64,000 nt of DNA from Peptostreptococcaceae bacterium (GCA_030532705.1 JAUNKR010000001.1:1-64000), one strand, 5' to 3'. Shown: positions 35,845 to 44,877, counted from the stretch's first letter. Translations and numbers: made by a program. Notes: generated from the sequence alone by a model not told the origin.

Positions 35845-36756
35845 CTATCTTATCAAATCTTTTGAGCGACCTGCTTTAAGAACATACGAATCGGTGGCAT
35901 GACCTACAAAATATTGCATTTCTCTCGCAACATCCATCAGTTTTAGCAAGTCGATCCCGGTATATACACCCATTTCATCCATCATATGAACGACATCTTC
36001 CGTCGTTACATTACCAGCTGCGCCCGGAACGAAAGGGCAACCGCCAAGTCCTCCTAAGGATGCATCGAATTGTGTAATCCCGGCTTCCATTGCCGCTAAT
36101 ATATTCGCCATTCCCATGCCTCTCGTGTTATGGAAGTGAAGCCACCACCTGACTGCCGGATATTTTTTTTGAACCATCGTGCATAGATCATACACCTGAT
36201 TGGGAACAGCCATTCCGGAGGCATCGGATAGAGAGATCTCGGATACGCCCACTTGCAAATAAGCTTCAATAATCTTTTCTACTTGCTCAATCGGTGTTCG
36301 CCCCTCCCAAGGAGAAGCAAAAGGCATCGAGATCGACCCGGATACTTCCAGACCATTCTCTCGAGCAAGCTGAACATTTTCTTCAAATCCGGCAACCGAT
36401 TCTTCCGGCGTCTTGTTGATATTCGCCAAATTGTGTGCGAGACTTGCAGAAACATTTAGTTTTATCTTCTTGCATCCACAAGCAATAGCCCGGTCCACTC
36501 CTTTTTTGTTTGCTACCAGTGCACGAAACTCGGTTCCCTCTTTTTGTGAGACCATCCGGTAAAGATCATCCGTATCCGCCATTTGAGGTACGGCTTTCGG
36601 GTTCATAAAAGATCCAAGCTCGATCACTTTCACCCCTGCTTCCATCAACTTTTCAACCAGTTGATATTTTTGCTGAGTTTCTAAAATTTTGGACTCATTT
36701 TGCAAGCCGTCCCGAAGACCTACCTCACAAATCGTCACTTTACTTGGAAGCTTCAT
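35845..36756 (-). CDS. HMG-CoA lyase-like enzyme
   Basis: 303 residues, DRE-TIM metallolyase family. It has EVGLRDGLQNES at the N-terminus, the metal-binding HFHNTRGMGMAN, and the cysteine loop GGLGGCPFVPGAAGNVTTED, all as in 3-hydroxy-3-methylglutaryl-CoA lyase. It should cleave a 3-hydroxyacyl-CoA with a tertiary alcohol into acetyl-CoA (or similar) and a ketone. First gene of the minus-strand operon behind the LysR-controlled intergenic region. The start at 36756 follows AGGAGG; an earlier ATG is too close to it. The substrate may be a relative of HMG-CoA. Confidence 0.85.
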   Translation of the reverse strand: MKLPSKVTICEVGLRDGLQNESKILETQQKYQLVEKLMEAGVKVIELGSFMNPKAVPQMADTDDLYRMVSQKEGTEFRALVANKKGVDRAIACGCKKIKLNVSASLAHNLANINKTPEESVAGFEENVQLARENGLEVSGSISMPFASPWEGRTPIEQVEKIIEAYLQVGVSEISLSDASGMAVPNQVYDLCTMVQKKYPAVRWWLHFHNTRGMGMANILAAMEAGITQFDASLGGLGGCPFVPGAAGNVTTEDVVHMMDEMGVYTGIDLLKLMDVAREMQYFVGHATDSYVLKAGRSKDLIR

Positions 36757-36799
36757 CCTCATCCTCCTTTTCAATTTTCTGAATATTCCCTTTGTCTAA

Positions 36800-36866
36800 A
36801 ATATACCTGAAAAACACTTGAAAGTCTAATACTTATTTTGTATAATTTTCATAGATAAAAACTATG
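36800..36866. promoter_or_regulatory. Divergent promoters and LysR-type operator
   Basis: Plus strand: TTGAAA (36818-36823), 17 bases, TATAAT (36841-36846) for the LysR gene. Minus strand: TTAGAC (36824-36829), 18 bases, TATATT (36800-36805) for the catabolic operon; the two promoters overlap. CATAG-N7-CTATG (36850-36866), a T-N11-A-type dyad, lies just beyond and fits a LysR-family binding site that would repress its own gene and activate the operon. Confidence 0.65.
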
Positions 36867-36992
36867 GTTTTTTCTTTGCTTTTATTTATTATTTATGTAC
36901 TTTATTTTATAAACAAACGTTTTTCATTGATATAAAGCTATTTTTAGCAAGGTGTCTATTTATATTTTTTTTCTATCAAATACGAGGGATCT

Positions 36993-37880
36993 ATGACTCT
37001 TCAACAGTTAAAATACTTTATTGAAACGGCAAATACGCTCCATTATACAAGAGCTGCCGAAAATCTCAATGTATCCCAACCAAGCCTGAGCCATGCTCTT
37101 AATGAATTGTCCAAAGAGCTCGGAGCACCATTGTTTCAAAAGCTGGGAAAGAAAATTTCATTGACCGAATATGGTGAAGCCTTTTTGCCTTATGCCGAGA
37201 GTGCGATCTATATTCTCGCTCAAGGAACAAACCAGATAAAAAATATGCTCAGCCCTTTGGGCGGCTCGATCAATTTAGGATATATCTATAGCGTAAGCTT
37301 TGATATCATCCCACAGATCATCGACAAATTTTATCATCATATGGGCAACCGAAACATCCACTTTAATTTTCAGGTCAATATGACTCAATCCTTAATACAA
37401 GCTCTTCATGACGGAATTCATGATGTTGTGATCGCCCCGAAGCCTCTAAGTCCCGATTCCTCACTGGAATATGTGCCCGTATCCGAGCAAGAGCTTTATC
37501 TGCTGGTATATAAGGGACATCCTTTGGAAAGCAAAGAATATATCACTCCAAAAGATCTGCGGGAAGAACGTATGATCCTCATAAACAAAAAATGTGATCT
37601 GTACCATCAAACAGAGGCCTTTCTCAAAAACAACAACATTGTTCCAAAAATTGCTTTTGTCGTCGATGAGTGTAATTCGATGGCTGCATTTGTCAGTGCG
37701 CAGCTCGGTGTCGCGATCATGCCTAAGATCCCTTCTCTTGAAAATTATGGGATAACAGCAGTTCCTTTTGAAGGGCATATGATGAAAAGATCCATCTGTT
37801 TGATCTGGAATAAAAATCATAAAGTAACACCGGCTATCCAAAGTTTCTTGAATTTCTATAAAGACGATCAACAAAAATAA
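36993..37880 (+). CDS. LysR-type transcription regulator of the TRAP/catabolic operon
   Basis: 295 residues. The N-terminal winged helix is canonical (LQQLKYFIETANTLHYTRAAENLNVSQPSLSHALNELSKELG) and the rest is the two-lobed ligand domain (about 90-290). It is divergent from the catabolic operon, 236 bases away, and so most likely responds to the imported acid or an intermediate. GAGGGA precedes the start. A hairpin terminator follows. Confidence 0.9.
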   Translation: MTLQQLKYFIETANTLHYTRAAENLNVSQPSLSHALNELSKELGAPLFQKLGKKISLTEYGEAFLPYAESAIYILAQGTNQIKNMLSPLGGSINLGYIYSVSFDIIPQIIDKFYHHMGNRNIHFNFQVNMTQSLIQALHDGIHDVVIAPKPLSPDSSLEYVPVSEQELYLLVYKGHPLESKEYITPKDLREERMILINKKCDLYHQTEAFLKNNNIVPKIAFVVDECNSMAAFVSAQLGVAIMPKIPSLENYGITAVPFEGHMMKRSICLIWNKNHKVTPAIQSFLNFYKDDQQK

Positions 37881-37885
37881 ACAAA

Positions 37886-37942
37886 AAAAGACAGGCTTCG
37901 ATTCTCTTTTTGCGCAAAAGAAAGTCAAAACTTGTCTTTTTT
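37886..37942 (+). terminator. Terminator after the LysR gene
   Basis: Stem-forming AAAAGACAGG...CTTGTCTTTTTT with a T tract, six bases past the stop. The inner part contains further pairing (TTGCGCAA). Confidence 0.6.
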
Positions 37943-38194
37943 ATTAGCTCAGATATTAAAACAATCTGATAAAGATCCTTGAAAAATCCCCAAGATCCGA
38001 TCATTCACATATCGATGGCAGCACCGGAACAGAAATAGATTCTGAGTGATCCATATCATTATCAAAAACAAAAAGGCGGATGTGTATCGACCTGCGAAAG
38101 TTAGACCTGAAACTCTAACGATCTCAGATCCTTACGAAGTTCCGCATTTTGTATGCTCTATCAAACTTATAGTGCATTTTGTTCCGATCTGATT

Positions 38195-38869
38195 TTAGCT
38201 CAATTCCACGACCCGATCGCAGATTTTATCGATGAGCGCTCGATCATGGCTGATGAACAGGTAGGTCAATCCTCGCTCCTCTTTGATCTTTTGGAGCAAC
38301 CGAACGATCTTTGCTTGGGTGGATACATCGAGCATCGAAGTCGCCTCGTCGAATATGACGATCTCCGGCTCGACCATCAGCGCACGGCAGATCGCAAGGC
38401 GCTGGATCTCTCCTCCGCTGATCTGGTGCGGATAGCGTCCCAAAAGTCCTTGGGGCAGGTCGAGCTGTTGCATCCATTCGGCAAGCTCCTGCTTATAATG
38501 ATCGCTTTTACGAAGGAGAGATACCGCTTCTTTGATGCTCTTGTTGAATTTGATGCGGGGATCAAAAAACTCTTCGGGTCTTTGGGCGATAAATTGCACT
38601 TTTTTCCGAAATTCCAGTTGCTGTGCTTTGCTAAAATGGCGAACTTCTTTACCCATAAAAAGCACTTTACCGGAATCGATCGGCGTTAGGCAGAGCAATA
38701 TTCTAGCCATTGTGCTTTTCCCGCTCCCCGAAACACCTACAAGCCCCAATGTTTCGCCACGATAAACGACCAGGTCTCGCCCTTTGGAAGCGACGGTCCG
38801 ATTTTTCCCAAAGGCATTCTTATAGGTCTTGTGTACCTGTATCGCCTCTAATACGATCTCTCTATTCAT
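38195..38869 (-). CDS. ABC importer ATPase (DppF/NikE type)
   Basis: 224 residues. Walker A GVSGSGKST, signature QISGGEIQRLA, Walker B IVIFDEATSMLD and the switch HDRAL are complete. It is a bit shorter than usual, lacking the C-terminal extension (oligopeptide-transporter C domain) seen in DppF. The start at 38869 overlaps the upstream ATPase gene stop by eight bases. It is last in the operon of the B12-riboswitch-controlled transporter. It energises the DppB/C-type permeases. Confidence 0.85.
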   Translation of the reverse strand: MNREIVLEAIQVHKTYKNAFGKNRTVASKGRDLVVYRGETLGLVGVSGSGKSTMARILLCLTPIDSGKVLFMGKEVRHFSKAQQLEFRKKVQFIAQRPEEFFDPRIKFNKSIKEAVSLLRKSDHYKQELAEWMQQLDLPQGLLGRYPHQISGGEIQRLAICRALMVEPEIVIFDEATSMLDVSTQAKIVRLLQKIKEERGLTYLFISHDRALIDKICDRVVELS

Positions 38870-39779
38870 ACAAAAAACACTCCACGCTCCCATCCTCTGT
38901 TTTTACAAGCGGCGGCATCTCTTCAAAACAGCGCTCCGTCCGCTTGGGACATCTCGGCGCAAAAATACAGCCCGCTCCGACCGAAGTATCGGCATCTTGG
39001 ATCGGTTCCAAAGAATGTTCGGGCATCGAGTCGATCAGCGCTCTGGTGTAAGGATGTTTTGGATTCTGCAAAACCCGACTTCCTCTTTCGAGCACGCGTC
39101 CACTATACATCACCAGAATCTCATCGCAGATCTTTTCGGCAAGATTGATGTCATGGGTGATCACGATCATGCCCTCCACGCCCAGATCCTGCAAGCGAAC
39201 GAAGGTCTCTGCGACCTGATCGCATAACTCTTTGTCCAGACCCTTGGTCGGTTCATCCGCAATGATCCACTTCGGCTCACAGCATACCGAGATCGCAGAC
39301 AGTGCGCGCTGTTGCATCCCGCCGCTCAATTCGTAGGGATAGGATTCGAGGATTTTTTTCGGATCAGCAAATCCCATGCTTTGCAGGATCCTCTCCGCCT
39401 TTTCTACGATCTCCGCCTTCTTATATTTCACGGACAAAGCCTCATAAAGCTGTTTTTTGATCTTTCGTGAGGGATTGAGCGCTTCCTGTGGGCTCTGCGG
39501 GATAAAGCCGAGCTGTTTGCCGAGCAGGGACTGTTGCTCTTTGCTTCGGTATCCGAAATCCATCTCCTCAAAGAAAAAGTCTCCGCTCACCTGTGCGTAA
39601 GGCGGAAGGATCCCGAGCATCGCCATGCCGAGCACCGATTTGCCCGATCCGCTCTCTCCGATGATCCCCGTGATCTTCTTTTTGGGGAAAGAGACGGACA
39701 GATCATGGAGCACCTCGACCCGTCGATCAGGGAGTACAAAGTCGATCTTCAAATGTTCGACTCCGATCGAATGGTTCAT
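38862..39779 (-). CDS. ABC importer ATPase (DppD/NikD type)
   Basis: 305 residues. Walker A GESGSGKSV, signature ELSGGMQQRA, Walker B WIIADEPTKGLD, and the C-terminal oligopeptide/nickel transporter extension with CIFAPRCPKRTERCFEEMPPL (a cysteine motif that in relatives holds an iron-sulfur cluster) are all present. Works with the second ATPase, whose start overlaps its end. Second-last gene of the operon. Confidence 0.88.
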   Translation of the reverse strand: MNHSIGVEHLKIDFVLPDRRVEVLHDLSVSFPKKKITGIIGESGSGKSVLGMAMLGILPPYAQVSGDFFFEEMDFGYRSKEQQSLLGKQLGFIPQSPQEALNPSRKIKKQLYEALSVKYKKAEIVEKAERILQSMGFADPKKILESYPYELSGGMQQRALSAISVCCEPKWIIADEPTKGLDKELCDQVAETFVRLQDLGVEGMIVITHDINLAEKICDEILVMYSGRVLERGSRVLQNPKHPYTRALIDSMPEHSLEPIQDADTSVGAGCIFAPRCPKRTERCFEEMPPLVKTEDGSVECFLYE

Positions 39780-39788
39780 ATCTACCTC

Positions 39789-40613
39789 CTATTGCACCTC
39801 GATACTGCGCACATCGGTCTTGTCACGCAGATGGTCGCCCAAAATATTGATGGAAAACAACACCAAAAAGATAAAGACTCCCGGGATGATGATCAGATAA
39901 GGGGCACTGCGATAGTGTAATCTTGCATCGCTGATCATCACGCTCCAATCAGGTGTCGGCGGTCGAATGCCGAGCCCCAGATAGCTCAGAGCCGAAATGG
40001 TGAGGATGCAGCGACCCAGCCGAGTAGCGAAAAGCACGCTTACATTGGGCAGGATATTAGGGATGATGTGGAAAAAGATCAGCCTCATATCGCTTGCGCC
40101 GAAGCATTTGAGTCCTTCGATAAAGGATTCTTTGCGTACCTTGAGCGTTTCGGTACGCACGACCCGGGCAAAACCTGCCCATGAGGTGATGACCAAAGCG
40201 ATGACGAGACTTTTGGCGCCCGGCCCCATCACACCGACGATCGCCAGGATAAAGCAGGTGCCGGGCAAGCCTTGAAAAATATTGATGCCGATGCTGATCA
40301 GCCAGTCGATCTTTCCGCCGAAGTAGCCTGCAAGCACGCCCACCAAAAGACCGAAGCCCATCGACAGTCCGGTGGCAAGCAATGCTAAAACGATGGATAC
40401 CCGACCGCCATAAAGGATCCTGCTCAGCATATCCCGTCCGAGTGAGTCGGTGCCGAACCAATGCTCTGCAGAAGGCGGTTGTAATTTGATGTCCATATTG
40501 ATCAGATTCGGATCATAGGGCGCGATAAAGTCCGCAAAGACATTGACCAGAACGACGGTTGTCAATATCACGATCGCCACCCAAAATAAAAGATCCTTGG
40601 CAGTTTTTTTCAT
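39789..40613 (-). CDS. ABC importer permease (DppC/NikC type)
   Basis: 274 residues, about six helices. It has the N-terminal APYDPN..PPSAEHWFGTDSLGRDMLSR motif of the family and the EAA-like loop GFARVVRTETLKVRKESFIEG. It forms the pore with the DppB-type partner and ends nine bases before the ATPase gene. The start abuts the permease gene upstream. Confidence 0.9.
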   Translation of the reverse strand: MKKTAKDLLFWVAIVILTTVVLVNVFADFIAPYDPNLINMDIKLQPPSAEHWFGTDSLGRDMLSRILYGGRVSIVLALLATGLSMGFGLLVGVLAGYFGGKIDWLISIGINIFQGLPGTCFILAIVGVMGPGAKSLVIALVITSWAGFARVVRTETLKVRKESFIEGLKCFGASDMRLIFFHIIPNILPNVSVLFATRLGRCILTISALSYLGLGIRPPTPDWSVMISDARLHYRSAPYLIIIPGVFIFLVLFSINILGDHLRDKTDVRSIEVQ

Positions 40614-41549
40614 CTATTCCTCCCCCAATCGAACCTTCGGACTGATCCATACCCCAACGATGTCCACCAAAAGACTGATCACGACAAAGATGATCCCGGT
40701 GACGAGAACATAGCCTTGAAGGGCTGGAAAATCTTTGGCACCGATCGCCTCGATCGCATAGCTTCCGATACCGGGGATCGCGAAGATGCTTTCCACGACA
40801 ACGGTCCCACCGAGCACGCCACCCAAAAAATTCCCGATCAAAGGCAGGATGGGTGCGATCGCATTGGGCAACGCATTATCGATGATGAGCTGCTTTTTGC
40901 TCAACCCTCTCGTCACTGCGGTGATATAGTAGGATCTGCCGAATTCCGCCAACAATGCCGCTCGCATCAAACGAGCGATCGTTGCCGACGCGATCCCCGA
41001 GAGCGTCACTGCCGGAAGGATCATATATTTTAGACCGCCATATCCGCTGGTCGGTAATAATTTGAGCTTTTCGGAAAAGATCAGGATCAAGATCAGGCCG
41101 ATCCAAAAAGCCGGAAGCGAAAGGACGGCATTGAGCAGGATCATCAATCCCCGATCGATCGTCGTATCTTTGAACCAGGCAGCCAAGATGCCTAAACCGA
41201 TGCCAAAAAAGCAGGTCATAAAAATTGCATAACCTGCTAAATGGATGGTTTTTGGCAAACGACGGCCAAGCTCTCCCGAAATGGGGCGCCCATTGGTATA
41301 GGATCTGCCGAGATCGCCTTTCAGTATCTTTCCGAGCCAATCCAAATATTGTACGGAATACGGTCGATCGAGCCCCAGCTCTTTTTCCATCCGCTCGATC
41401 TGCTCAGGCGTGGGTTCATAGCCCCCTTGACTGAGTGCGATCTCTGCCGGATTGCCGGGCGAAAGGATGCCTAAAAAAAAGGCGATCACACTGATCCCCA
41501 CTAGAGTAGGGATCAGCGCGATCATTCTGCCGATAAAATATTTTTTCAT
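40614..41549 (-). CDS. ABC importer permease (DppB/NikB type)
   Basis: 311 residues with six helices and a conserved N-terminal MKKYFIGRMIALIPTLVGIS. The EAA loop GRSYYITAVTRGLSKKQLIIDN is present. Its ATG overlaps the stop of the binding-protein gene (TAATG), so translation is coupled. It supplies the second channel subunit. Confidence 0.9.
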   Translation of the reverse strand: MKKYFIGRMIALIPTLVGISVIAFFLGILSPGNPAEIALSQGGYEPTPEQIERMEKELGLDRPYSVQYLDWLGKILKGDLGRSYTNGRPISGELGRRLPKTIHLAGYAIFMTCFFGIGLGILAAWFKDTTIDRGLMILLNAVLSLPAFWIGLILILIFSEKLKLLPTSGYGGLKYMILPAVTLSGIASATIARLMRAALLAEFGRSYYITAVTRGLSKKQLIIDNALPNAIAPILPLIGNFLGGVLGGTVVVESIFAIPGIGSYAIEAIGAKDFPALQGYVLVTGIIFVVISLLVDIVGVWISPKVRLGEE

Positions 41550-43138
41550 TAACTGTTCCAACCAACTTTTGGCAGATCGATGCCATAAAGTTTTGCATCA
41601 TATCCGCTCAACTGTTTGTTATATGCGACCACGGTCATATCGTTGAACAACGGGATGATCGGAAGATCGACGGTCGAGATCTCCTGGATCTGATCGTAAA
41701 GCTCTTTTCTCTTCTCAATATCGATGCTCTCCATCGCCTCTTTCATCAGTGCATCCACTTTGTCACTCTGATAGCCGATGCTGTAGTTCTTATTGTGGTC
41801 ACCGGTCACTACCATAAATCTTCTGAAGATCGTAGAAGCCTCGGAGTTTGAAAGACCTTGCTGCATTCTTGCAATGTCATAATCTCCCGACTTCATCATC
41901 TCTTTCATATTTTTCATTTCCATCGGCTCAAGCACACAGTCGATCCCGATCTCTTTGAGCCAGGAAGAGATCAATTCCGCCTCACCTTTTTGTGCCGCTT
42001 CTTTTGCGTTGTAAAGATATTTCACCTCGATGCGTGAATCGCCGAGCACTTCTTTTGCAAGCTCTTTTGCTTTTTCCATATTTTCATCGACCGCGATCTC
42101 TTTGTAGAAAGGTGTCGAGTAGTTCAAAATATTGGTCGTCGGACTTCCGTAGCCGAAGTAGATGTCATCGACAAGCTGCTTACGGTTGAGCACCATACTG
42201 ATCGCCTGACGCATTCTGACATCGTTGAAAGGCTCTTTTTTTCCATTGACGGTCAAGAATCGGATCATGGTCGATTTGGAAGTCGATACTGCAAGATTTT
42301 CGTCTGCCTCCGCCTCTTTTGCAAGCGCTGCAGGGATCGCATTCAGGTCGATCACACCCATGATCTCGCCGGATCTCAGTGCGGAGAATCTGGTATCTGC
42401 ATCAGGGATCACTTTGATACGGATCGATTTTGCCATCGCTTTCTCACCATAGTAATCTTCGTTGCGCTCCAACAGAACATGCTGATCCAGCTCGTTTTCT
42501 ACGATCTTGAACGGACCGGTCCCGATCGCGAAGCCGTTGAAATTTCCTTTTTCGTCAAAATTCTTCGGGCTGTAGATCGGGCTTCCGAAGTTTACCATAT
42601 TGTAAAGCAAGGTCGGCATCGGCTCGCTGAATATCAATTTGAAGGTAAGATCGTCCACCTTCTCGTATTTTTTGAGATTTGGATAATGTGCATCGATATC
42701 CAATGGATAGAAGGATGATTTTTTGACTTCCATCTTCATTCGGTTGAAGTTTGAGATCACCGCATCGGCATTGAGCATTTCGCCATCGTGGAATTTGACC
42801 CCTTCACGAAGCTTGAAAGTCCATTCCTTGCCATCCGGACTCATTTCCCAAGACTCTGCAAGCCCTGCGACCGGATTTGCATTATCGTCCTGTGTGATCA
42901 AAGGCTCCCAAACATAGAGGATCTTACTGCAATAGTATCCGTCCTCATTGCCCGGTGCCAAGTTACGATATGCGGCAAGCACGATCTCCGCATCTTTGTC
43001 CATCTGCTGTGTTTGCTCATTTTGTTGTGCAGGCGGCTGCTCTGCCTGCTCCGCCTTCTGACCGCATCCTGACGCAATAAGTGCCAGCATCATCACCAAC
43101 AGAAGACTCAGCCTCTTCAAATTATTTTTCTTCAACAT
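41549..43138 (-). CDS. ABC importer substrate-binding lipoprotein (SBP family 5)
   Basis: 529 residues. Signal peptide with lipobox IASGC, then a linker and the family-5 fold (VAGLAESWEMSPDGKEWTFKLREGVKFHDGE is the signature region). Family members bind peptides, nickel chelates or opines. The operon is under a cobalamin riboswitch and encodes a methyltransferase, so a cobalt or nickel chelate or a corrinoid-linked ligand is more likely than a peptide; that is inference. Start follows AGGAGG. Confidence 0.85.
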   Translation of the reverse strand: MLKKNNLKRLSLLLVMMLALIASGCGQKAEQAEQPPAQQNEQTQQMDKDAEIVLAAYRNLAPGNEDGYYCSKILYVWEPLITQDDNANPVAGLAESWEMSPDGKEWTFKLREGVKFHDGEMLNADAVISNFNRMKMEVKKSSFYPLDIDAHYPNLKKYEKVDDLTFKLIFSEPMPTLLYNMVNFGSPIYSPKNFDEKGNFNGFAIGTGPFKIVENELDQHVLLERNEDYYGEKAMAKSIRIKVIPDADTRFSALRSGEIMGVIDLNAIPAALAKEAEADENLAVSTSKSTMIRFLTVNGKKEPFNDVRMRQAISMVLNRKQLVDDIYFGYGSPTTNILNYSTPFYKEIAVDENMEKAKELAKEVLGDSRIEVKYLYNAKEAAQKGEAELISSWLKEIGIDCVLEPMEMKNMKEMMKSGDYDIARMQQGLSNSEASTIFRRFMVVTGDHNKNYSIGYQSDKVDALMKEAMESIDIEKRKELYDQIQEISTVDLPIIPLFNDMTVVAYNKQLSGYDAKLYGIDLPKVGWNS

Positions 43139-43150
43139 AGTACCTCCTAT

Positions 43151-43963
43151 TTATTTTTCCCAAAAGATCAGCCCGCCGCAAATAGTATGCGACTGGCGGT
43201 ATTTCCCCTCGATATAAGGATAATGTTTTGACACGATCTGCCGGATCTCATCCTCCAGGCAGTGCTCCTCCAAGATAAATCGCTTTTCGTAGTCTACTGC
43301 CTGCTGTAGATCGTCAAATACATATTCGCGAAAAATATCCAGCTCCATCTTCTGAGGACGGATCCCCAGCTCGAGCAAAATATCGTATAGCCGGCGATGA
43401 TCCAATCGGCTCTTTTTGACCCGAAGCCCGAGTTTCTCTTCGATCTCAAGCGTGCATGGTCGATCGATCCCGCTGTTCATGCCGAGGATGACAAGTTTCT
43501 CACCGCACTGGTCGATCTTGCGCAATGCTTCTGCAATATCACGCATCCGATAGAAGCAGTTGTATGCAAATACGGCATCAAAGCTCTCCTTGGGCTGATC
43601 TTCCCATCGGCTTCGGATGGTCCGGATGTGCTTGATCCCTCTTTCGTCGGCACGTCGGCGGATCAGCTTCAGGACATCCTCTGAAAGATCCACACAGGTG
43701 AGCTGCTCACAATGCTCCGCCAAAGCGAAGGTGTAATTGCCCCAGCCCGGCCCGATCTCCAAGATCGATCTTGTCTTCACTTTTTGAATAAGCGAGAGCA
43801 CTTCCCGCTCGATCGCATAGCTATATTCGTCTTTTCGCGTATTTCTTTCACTGCTCAGAAAGTCTTTCCAAAACAGTTGCTCACATTCGTCGCTCAATAC
43901 CCTTTTGCTAAACTGTCCATCCTCTCCCTTCATTAGTTCCAGCCACGTTTGTTCGCTCCGCAT
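43151..43963 (-). CDS. SAM-dependent methyltransferase in B12-controlled operon
   Basis: 270 residues. Motif I SILEIGPGWGNYTFAL, motif II LTCVDLSEDVL and a FDAVFAYNCFYRM segment place it in the class I family. The C-terminal third is unusual, with many charged residues and a HTICGGLIF end. Start at 43963 has GGAAGG seven bases upstream; it is the first gene after the cobalamin riboswitch and terminator and lies 12 bases before the binding-protein gene. It might modify a metallophore or a corrinoid precursor carried by the transporter; no experiment-based relative is known to me. Confidence 0.72.
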   Translation of the reverse strand: MRSEQTWLELMKGEDGQFSKRVLSDECEQLFWKDFLSSERNTRKDEYSYAIEREVLSLIQKVKTRSILEIGPGWGNYTFALAEHCEQLTCVDLSEDVLKLIRRRADERGIKHIRTIRSRWEDQPKESFDAVFAYNCFYRMRDIAEALRKIDQCGEKLVILGMNSGIDRPCTLEIEEKLGLRVKKSRLDHRRLYDILLELGIRPQKMELDIFREYVFDDLQQAVDYEKRFILEEHCLEDEIRQIVSKHYPYIEGKYRQSHTICGGLIFWEK

Positions 43964-43984
43964 CGTCATCCTTCCTTTGCAATA

Positions 43985-44004
43985 AAAAACCTCGCAAAGC
44001 GAGG
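43985..44004 (-). terminator. Riboswitch-linked intrinsic terminator
   Basis: On the minus strand CCTCGCTTTGCGAGG followed by TTTTTTATT, between the cobalamin aptamer and the methyltransferase ribosome binding site. It should form when B12 is bound and shut the operon off. Confidence 0.85.
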
Positions 44005-44057
44005 TCAAGAACAGGTCAAAACACTCCCTCTATCGCTCGTAGAGTATTGGAGTCAAA

Positions 44058-44202
44058 TATAGGCAGTTATTCTGGCTCAAGCATCATCAAGCATTTTCCC
44101 TTCCCGACTTTCGTCAGTGGATCCGAAAAGCTCTCCTCTTTTACAGCGGCGGGACCGCGCGGGATTTGCACCCGACTTCTCATTTCATCCGAAGAACCTA
44201 TA
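44058..44202 (-). promoter_or_regulatory. Cobalamin (AdoCbl) riboswitch
   Basis: Minus strand has the B12-box and core elements in order: GGTGCAAATCCCGCGCGGTC, CCCGCCGCTGTAA, CCACTGACG, GGGAAGG and GAGCCAGAATAACTGCC. The closing P1 stem is TATAGG/CCTATA at the ends. This is the standard aptamer controlling cobalamin synthesis, cobalt uptake or B12-independent enzymes. It regulates the methyltransferase-ABC transporter operon. Confidence 0.93.
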
Positions 44203-44222
44203 TTTGTATTCAATTCTTTTAC

Positions 44223-44251
44223 ATTATCCCATAAAAATCTACTTTTTTCAA
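44223..44251 (-). promoter_or_regulatory. Promoter of the riboswitch transcript
   Basis: TTGAAA (44246-44251), 17-base spacer, GATAAT (44223-44228), about 20 bases before the aptamer. Confidence 0.7.
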
Positions 44252-44316
44252 TATCTATCTATGTGTGCCGACACTTGATTCCGGAAATAGCGCTCAAAAA
44301 AGGACCGCTTCCATTT

Positions 44317-44877
44317 TTAGGAAGCCTGCATAAGCTTTTCTTCGATCAGCTCCTCCGTTCGCTCGATCAGAAGCATCCTCTTGTTGAATGTGAAGTAGGT
44401 CACGACACCCACGATGATGAAGTACAAGATATCATTGGCCGTCTGATTAGTAAACATCGTGATCTCATCGGTCATCTTGATATTGGAAAAACCGCTCAAA
44501 ATATAAGTAAATGCCTTAACGGTGAACGGGATCGCATACAGCACGCCGGTAAACACCACCACAAAATTGACCCCTTTGCTGATCCTCGGGAAAAAGCGAT
44601 GGATCGCAACGAGGATCAGGCCATACAGGATGACCGGCACTAAGGCAAAGACAATATTCCACAGATAGACGAAATAGCCTTCTGCGATCTTTTGCGTGAT
44701 ATGCTCATGCGCTCCGGTGAGCGAGTAGACAAAGATGATCAACATGTCCAGGCAAAGTGCCATCGCTTTGATAAATCCTGTCAGCGACACCCAGCACAAC
44801 TTGAACCAAAGATAGATAAAACCTCCCAGCAGTCCTGCGATCAAAAGAACGGTAACATTTCCTACTATTAAAATCAT
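44317..44877 (-). CDS. Membrane protein of unknown function
   Basis: 186 residues, five hydrophobic segments (about 3-25, 35-55, 72-95, 105-128, 148-168) and a charged C-terminus (ERTEELIEEKLMQ). No family recognised. Start chosen at MILIVGN because GGAGAGGG precedes it closely; an upstream ATG is possible. It follows the HD-domain gene by about 80 bases on the same strand, so they may share a transcript. Confidence 0.6.
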   Translation of the reverse strand: MILIVGNVTVLLIAGLLGGFIYLWFKLCWVSLTGFIKAMALCLDMLIIFVYSLTGAHEHITQKIAEGYFVYLWNIVFALVPVILYGLILVAIHRFFPRISKGVNFVVVFTGVLYAIPFTVKAFTYILSGFSNIKMTDEITMFTNQTANDILYFIIVGVVTYFTFNKRMLLIERTEELIEEKLMQAS

